Below, one piece after another: positions 58,125-64,000 of a stretch of 64,000 nucleotides of DNA. The DNA lies in contig JAAVTG010000162.1 in NCBI GenBank assembly GCA_011947345.1, positions 62,001 to 126,000 of the forward strand. The letters are read 5' to 3'. The DNA comes from Phytophthora quininea. Taxonomy: Eukaryota > Oomycota > Peronosporomycetes > Peronosporales > Peronosporaceae. The translations under genes and the position numbers were made by a program. Positions within the stretch are counted from its first letter, which is position 1; every line of letters begins with the position of its first letter. The notes beneath the pieces were generated by a model, which did no database searches, was not told the DNA's origin, and was given only the letters and a program-made list of their open reading frames with translations.

Positions 58125-61100
58125 CTACTGCATATTATGCACCTTCGGGCAATCACCTTCATCTGAGCTTTCGTCCAAAAGTTTCTCGTAAATGCGTGAC
58201 ATCGTATCAAATGCTACTTGGCGGAAGTCCTCGAGCTCCATGTCGCCACGTTCACGCTGCTGATCTCGTCGCTCATACTGCAGCGCGGCGGCAGCACTTT
58301 CACGACGTGCAATTCGCTGAAGACGTTTTTGTTCTACTCTTTCCTGCTCTCGGACTCGCTCGTCCCCGTTGGTACTGATCATAAATCCCTCCGAGCGCAA
58401 GTATGGCTCAGCCAGAAGCCCACGTTGCTGATTACGGACGGATCGGAACTCCATGGACGAGTTTTCTAGCACTAGAGGAGCGTAGATGGGATCCATCGAG
58501 AGTGACAGTGCTCGACGAACAAACATCACTTGCAGTGCCGTCGTAGGTGAGCAAAAGCTGAGGCCTTTCGGAGCCCCCGGTCGTTGGCAATCGTGTGTAC
58601 GTTGCGCTCGATCCACCGCTTCAGCCGACGTAATTCCGTACACTCGGCCAAGCAAAAGAGCTGCAACAAGCCCCGTACGGCCGTGGCCAAGACGACTGAA
58701 GATGTACACGTTCTTGCCTGAACGGAGTCTAGGCTCGACTTGTTCAGCAAGAAACTTGACAAGATCCTGCTCACTTTCTGGTACGCCGTCATGGGCGATT
58801 GGGAAGTGTAGGAACTCCAGCCGCAGTGTTGCCAGGCGCGATACCTCGTTTGACGCCTTAGTAAATTGCTGTAGGGCCAGCTGTAGCTTTTGCTCAAGTG
58901 TTTCGCGGATTTGTCTCGATCTCGCCTCTTCGAGTGCGTCTTCCTCTACTTGTTGGTGTAGTGCCATCGATGCCCTTCGCTGCCTGTTGTCGCTTGTTCC
59001 TGAACTTCCCATAGCAGCAACTGCAGTTTTAGCGGCGTCCGTATCAAACTCTGTGAGCGCTTGTCTCGCCAGCTCGACGTGCCGTTTGCTGACAGTCTCT
59101 GCCCCCAAAAGCTCTGTGCAAAGTGCCTGGTATTTAGTCCGAACTTGACGTTCATAACTCCACTCTGTAGCGGAAGCTTCGGTCGTCTCCATATCGCTTA
59201 ATTCCTGAGGTGTCATGAGGCACACGAACACGCTCATTTGTTGTAGCAATACGCTCGTCGTGAAGTCAGTGCGTGAAACAAGTCGGCGGGCCTCCCGAAA
59301 AGCTGGACCCACGGGATATACTCCAGCCAGCACACGAGTGTGGATGACCCAGTAGGAATTATCCACCGGGCCTGCGTGGTTCGCTCGGAACAACTTGAAC
59401 GCAGCCGCATCCTCGACAACTAATTGGCTTCCCGGTGCAGCAGCTTTATCTTGCGGAGTACGCCGACGGGCACCAATACGGGGCAGTTTGGGCAACATCC
59501 CTTTCATGCCGTGGCCCGGGTGCCATGTGACAGCAGGAGGCGGTAGGGGTTGACTAGGTCCGACTGCTACACGCCATAGCCGAATTGCGTTACGTTGCCA
59601 CTCGACAGCTTTGCGAATGAGGAACGTGTACAGCTTTCGTGCCTCTACTTGGCGACGGCGATATCGTTCGAGGGCATCCATTGACGACCCTGCCATAGCA
59701 GCTAGGTGACGTTCTCGCTCTCGTCTTCTTTCACCCATTCGTCGTGCCCAACCTTGCAGAACGATTGCAGCTCGTCTCCGATTTTCTCGCTCCTCCCATT
59801 CGCGATGTCGAGTGACGTAGTCTCTCCAGAGTCGCCACGCGAACCCAGCATACACAAAAGAAGCTGATCCAGAATGGTGCGGAGATGTTGCTTACACACA
59901 CGCTCCGGGTAGACCAAGTCGTGTTGTGCCACCATGAAGAAACGAATGCGAGTTGCAGGCGGCCAAGGAATAGGTACAGCCGTGTTTTCATTAATCCCAC
60001 AGGGAATATTTTCATAAGGGATAACGTCTTCTTCTCGCAAATGGTCTTCACGACCAATTGCTTCCATCCACCTTCGATAACTCCACGTTCCTCGTGACAG
60101 TTCCGTGTGAAACTTGACGTCATCCTGACGCCAAAGGCGCACGGCAAAGTCGCGATCAAGAGCATCGACAGTCTCCGTAATAATTTCATCGAGAAGCTCT
60201 GAAGATGGAAAAGCTTCCTCTCCAATATTTTCACCATCAACAGAACTCTCGAACTCGTTCCACACTCGTAAGCGTCCTCCGGTCCGTTCGCGTCGGAATT
60301 TACTGCGTCCTATCTGCTCAGCTGTAACAACAGCACGGAAAGCAGCCAGTTGAGTCGGGAACACGCCAATCTCCTGAGGCCAATACGATTCACCCAGACT
60401 ATCTCCGTCATTGCTGCTTAAGTCCCAACCAGGAAGCACTAACGAGGCGCGGAAGAAGCCGTTGGGAAGCGCCTCCACACCTCGAAGCCATAGCACTCGA
60501 TGATAAAAGGTATCTCCGCCCGACCGTGTGGCTGTGTCTAAAGACACCAAAGTTCCATGCAGTAATTCACGTGGCCACCGCGCACAGTCTGGAGCCCGAA
60601 AGAAAATGCTGGTTCCTGTCGGCAATGCCAACCGAGACTCCTCCAGTTGGATGGTTGACATCTTAGGTGGTGATTCTACTTGCCCTTGAGCGAGGACGTC
60701 TTCATAGGGTGGATGCTCCGCTGTAAAGCGCAGTTCAAGCTGCTCCTCAGGGACTTCACGTGGAGTTTCACATGCTTGAATACGTATGTTGTGCATCGAT
60801 AACGAAGGAATCTTAACACGCAATAATGTCAACCACTTTTGGTGAATATTCTGTCAGCGAGAAGCAGCACTTACGATGTGGATGGCATCTGTGCATCGAA
60901 AACACAGCGCTAGACTGCAATCTTCGCAAGCAAATACAGCAGCATCAGAGCTGCATTCTTCACACGGCTGCGGTTCATGCTCATCAAAGCTTGGAGCATC
61001 ACAACTAATACCTTGGTCTCCCGTAATCCTGGCATCTTTCAGCTTTGAAGTAGTTTCTATAAGCGCCCGCAGATCCGCCTCGTCCGTGATTTCAGGAAAG

Positions 61101-61354
61101 CTTGCTTGGATCCAAGGAGCAACGAAATTGTCGAAAAGACTTTCTTCCTGCTCCATTGCACGGGCATTCGCGCCGTCGTCTTCACCGATGATTTCGTCCT
61201 CTTGTTGACTCGGCTCGTCTTCTTCCGTAACATCTTCTAATGGCGAACTCCGTTCACTAGTTTCGTCGGTGTGGGGCTCTTTTAGAAGTGTAGCTGCTGC
61301 GCCCTCAGGTTCGCCGGATTTGCTTAGGTCGACTTGATTTCCACTCGTGACCAT
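58125..61354 (-). CDS. B-box and IQ-motif protein with inactive tyrosine-phosphatase-like domain
   Basis: N-terminus (61354) is acidic, followed by a B-box-type zinc finger (CEECSSDAAVFACEDCSLAL, then CFRCTDAIH). A short intron near 60.84-60.87 kb follows. A ~370-residue middle part of unknown fold comes next (RLALPTGTSIFFRAPDCARW), then IQ-like sequence (AIVLQGWARRMGERRRERER) and a dual-specificity-phosphatase-like domain (WVIHTRVLAGVYPVG; EFLHFPIAHDGVPESEQDLV; VYIFSRLGHGRTGLVAALLL). In that last loop the catalytic Cys of Cx5R is Ser (AGT codon) while the Arg is kept, so it is probably a pseudophosphatase that binds rather than cleaves phosphoproteins. The C-terminus is a charged coiled coil. 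One base is missing near 59.85 kb. Confidence 0.65.
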
Positions 61355-61966
61355 CGCCTGCGTCGTGCGAGACGCGTTCGCTGTTGATCATTTACGACTC
61401 CAACTGGTTTCCATAGACCACCAATTAGTTGTCATACAACCCTCTCTTGAAAGCTAAAGCGTAGTCCTTGCCTTAGCCACACCACGAGAAAACGACGAGC
61501 TGTGTGTTGCATTCTTGAAACGTCGCAACCTGCAAATACGGGCAATCATTTCAACGTCGACAAACAACGCGGGCTTTCAGGATTAACGCTACATGTTCTC
61601 TGTGTTCCAAGCCTAATAAGGCGGTGGCAATATCCACCACCAGCCATAATGCTACTCCACGGACTACCATATATGTGCTGTGTTCGGTAATCGTGGCACG
61701 AGCGTCACTCCTTCTGTGTGAAACTCATCGTGATCTCCCGTTTTTCTGTTCTTTTTCATGTCGAGCCTTCAATTCAGCTGATGTTATGTTGTGTGTGTTG
61801 TGGTGGTGGTTTGTCATCGCTGCGTTGATATGAACTCGGTCTTCTTGTCCTCACGCGCAACTAGACTTGCCTGTGTGATGAGCTGCTTTACTACACTAGC
61901 AGCTCAGGATTTCTTCACTGGCCAGCAGGCTCGAAAGAATGTGTTTGCTTGTGCCAGTATAGCTTC
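61355..61966. other. Intergenic, no feature recognised
   Basis: Holds the leader of the B-box gene and the 3' region of the NOT4 gene. Small open frames have no family marks. Confidence 0.4.
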
Positions 61967-64000
61967 CTAACTGTTGTTGACCAGCGAGCCCGATTGCCGG
62001 TAGAGTCCACCGCCAAATTCGTTGAGCAGTCGACTGTCCTCACCATTCTGAGGAGCCATTGAGGATGGCGAATTGAAACCATACAAATTGCTCGAGAAGC
62101 CACTAGGTGGCTGAGGGGCCAGCGCTGGGTCGTAGAATGACGATGGCGTCGCACTAGATGTCCGACGCAAGTTTCCTTGTCCTTCAAAACCCAGTGAGCT
62201 CAGACTCCCACCGTCCCAAGCGTCTGGAGAGACCAATCCATCCCCAGCACTCTGGCTGCGCTCAAACAGTCGACGCCCCGGGCTGCGACCTCGACCAGCG
62301 CTAGAGCTACGAACAGGGGTATTGTTCGCACCACCAATACCTCCTGAGCCGGGTCCAGCCATGCTGGGGTAGTCACCGCCAAAGCTTATGTTCACGTTCG
62401 GCAGCATTTCCTGAAGGAAGGCTAACCCAGATGATGTCCCAGCTCCGCCGCTCAACGCCCCGCTACCAGTAAAGGGCAAGTCGTTACCGCGGAAGTCACC
62501 GCCAAACGAGCTTCGCGACGGGTGCGGCGGCAAAGGAGCATTGCGTGAACTTCCCAATGGCGGAAATCCTGATCGGTCCACCGCAGACGGGAACCCAGGA
62601 GCTGCTGGTGGAGCATTTCCAACGCGTGACGCATCGAAGCCGCTAAACGAACTGCGACTGTTGTTAACCTTCGTGCCATCCAACAACTCGTACCCTTGCT
62701 GTTGCGAACCTGCATTCATCGAATTGGCAAAAGAAAACCGCGAGGTATGAGTATCCTTGGGAGGCCCAGCCAGAGGTGCTCCGTGTGTCATCGGAGTGGG
62801 GTCCAACTGAACCCCTAACAGCCCTGCAAGAGCCTCAGAAGACTCGTTCCGCTGACTGAAAATGGCATCGATCGAAGCAAATGAGGAAGACGCGCTGGTG
62901 GCCGTCGTTAAGACTGGAGCTGCAGGTGGGAACGGGTCGTGTGCACTAGAAGACACGCTTGAAGATCCCCAGCCGTCATTTGACGGTGTAACCAACTGAT
63001 GGGCACTGCTAGCACGACGAATACCACCTTCAAATCCGAGACCAAACGGACTGTACACACCCGTCGCACTGCTCGTAGCAGGCTGCTCCTCACTCTGGGC
63101 CGCTGCTGGGGTTGGGAACGGTTGTGCCCATGCCGGTTCTTGAGTTGACGATCCAGTCGCAAGTTTAAGAGCTTGTAGCGGCCCCATGACGTCTTCCACT
63201 GGTTTTGCGTCCTTCTCCCGAGATGTGTCTACGCGAAGTTGTGGCTTCTTGTTGTGTTTTGAATCTTCTGCTGTTGATGTTGGGGGTGATGTTGATGACG
63301 AGGAGGATGTAGCTGCTGGCAATGCTGATCCTTCTCCATCCACTGGGGTTCTGGTGCTGCAGTGTCTGCGTAACTGCTGCTACCACCTGTGACGATTTTG
63401 CTATATGATTTTCTCGAGACAGCGTCCTAGATGGAGGAGGCGCGCTTCGAGCTCCGGCATCTACCCGGTCCGGAGACGACGATCCTGAGCTACTATTGCT
63501 ATCGCCCTGCCGTAATTTGGAGATTGCTGCTGCGCTCTGTGCGTGTCGTTCTGAATCTCGATAGTGTCCGTCTCTGTCGTCGCTATGTAGTCTGATTCCT
63601 GTCGATGCTCTAGCGGGTGACGGAGCTCTAGCACTAGTGGATACTGCTGGCCTGGACTGTGCATTTGGTCTATGTGGAGGTGGGAATCTGGAGCCTTCCC
63701 GCTCCTCGCAGTGTCCATTGGCCATCGACATATCTCGGAACGCTTTCCCAGAATGTAATGCTACAAGACACGTCAACTTCCGTTAGATGGACGCCACAAC
63801 GCTTCGGATCCGATTCGTAAATTGCCCAACCTGACTGCATCTCCTCCTTGGTAAAACTATCGTCTTCGTCGCCCAGTTCGTGTAAATATAAGCAGTCAGG
63901 GTTGTTACACTGCATATTGCGTAGGAAAAATTGCAATACTTGGTCGTTCCGAACGATGCCCTACAAGCAACCAATCAGTACACTATCCCAGGCAAGTCAG
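61967..64000 (-). CDS. CNOT4: CCR4-NOT complex subunit 4 (NOT4) homologue, 5' part outside the window
   Basis: E3 ubiquitin ligase subunit of the CCR4-NOT mRNA-decay complex. The RING and most of the RRM lie beyond position 64000. Visible near 63.96-63.83 kb is the CCCH-finger region typical of NOT4: FGTTKYCNF, then FLRNMQCNNPDCLYLHELG and DDSFTKEEMQ. An intron end (TTGCTTGTAG) is near 63962 and another intron lies at about 63.78 kb. The rest is a long Ser/Gly/Pro-rich tail (FGGDYPSMAGPGSGG; GGLYRQSGSLVNN) to the stop at 61967. One-base breaks are at the T run near 63928 and near 63350. Confidence 0.85.

Overview
The window looks like nuclear DNA of a plant-pathogenic oomycete, probably a Phytophthora or a close relative. 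The genes carry short GT-AG introns (44-80 bp in those traced). They sit very close together (tail-to-tail gaps of 34-58 bp, several head-to-head pairs). There is a secreted RXLR-dEER type effector, genes for flagellated (zoospore) cells, a folate-biopterin transporter and an oomycete-style FYVE/kinase fusion. Species cannot be fixed from sequence alone.

Layout. 1-1.09 kb has only decayed repeats. 1.09-5.44 kb (minus) is a protein built of twelve tandem ~100-residue units. 5.6-31.3 kb is a dense block: an outer-dynein-arm docking protein (ODAD1/CCDC63-like), a coiled-coil protein, a DUS1L-type zinc-finger protein, ubiquilin, FANCI, an LRRC72-like LRR protein, a probable ciliary protein, a giant C2/IPT protein, an RCC1-BTB protein with a membrane tail, calcyphosin and a small membrane protein. 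Several of these are flagellar. 31.4-34.5 kb has an ankyrin protein and a short-chain dehydrogenase. 34.5-37.2 kb is gene-poor and holds two secreted-protein genes plus a decayed effector copy. 37.2-45.1 kb has an ABCC transporter, a folate-biopterin transporter and a DHHC palmitoyltransferase. 45.9-48 kb has a sphingosine-kinase-like lipid kinase. 48-50.1 kb is unassigned. 50.1-52.8 kb encodes an ARB2-FYVE-AGC kinase fusion. 53.5-58.1 kb has twin CaaX-terminated paralogues flanking a CCCH-AlkB protein. 58.1-61.4 kb encodes a B-box/pseudophosphatase protein. 62-64 kb is the 3' part of NOT4, running off the window.

Data quality. In almost every gene, conserved reading frames are joined only if one base is added, usually inside a homopolymer. 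In exons bounded by clear splice sites, the length is short of the expected phase by exactly the number of suspected missing bases. The simplest reading is that the consensus sequence has homopolymer undercalls and most of these genes are intact in the organism. The frame breaks listed below should be read that way unless noted.
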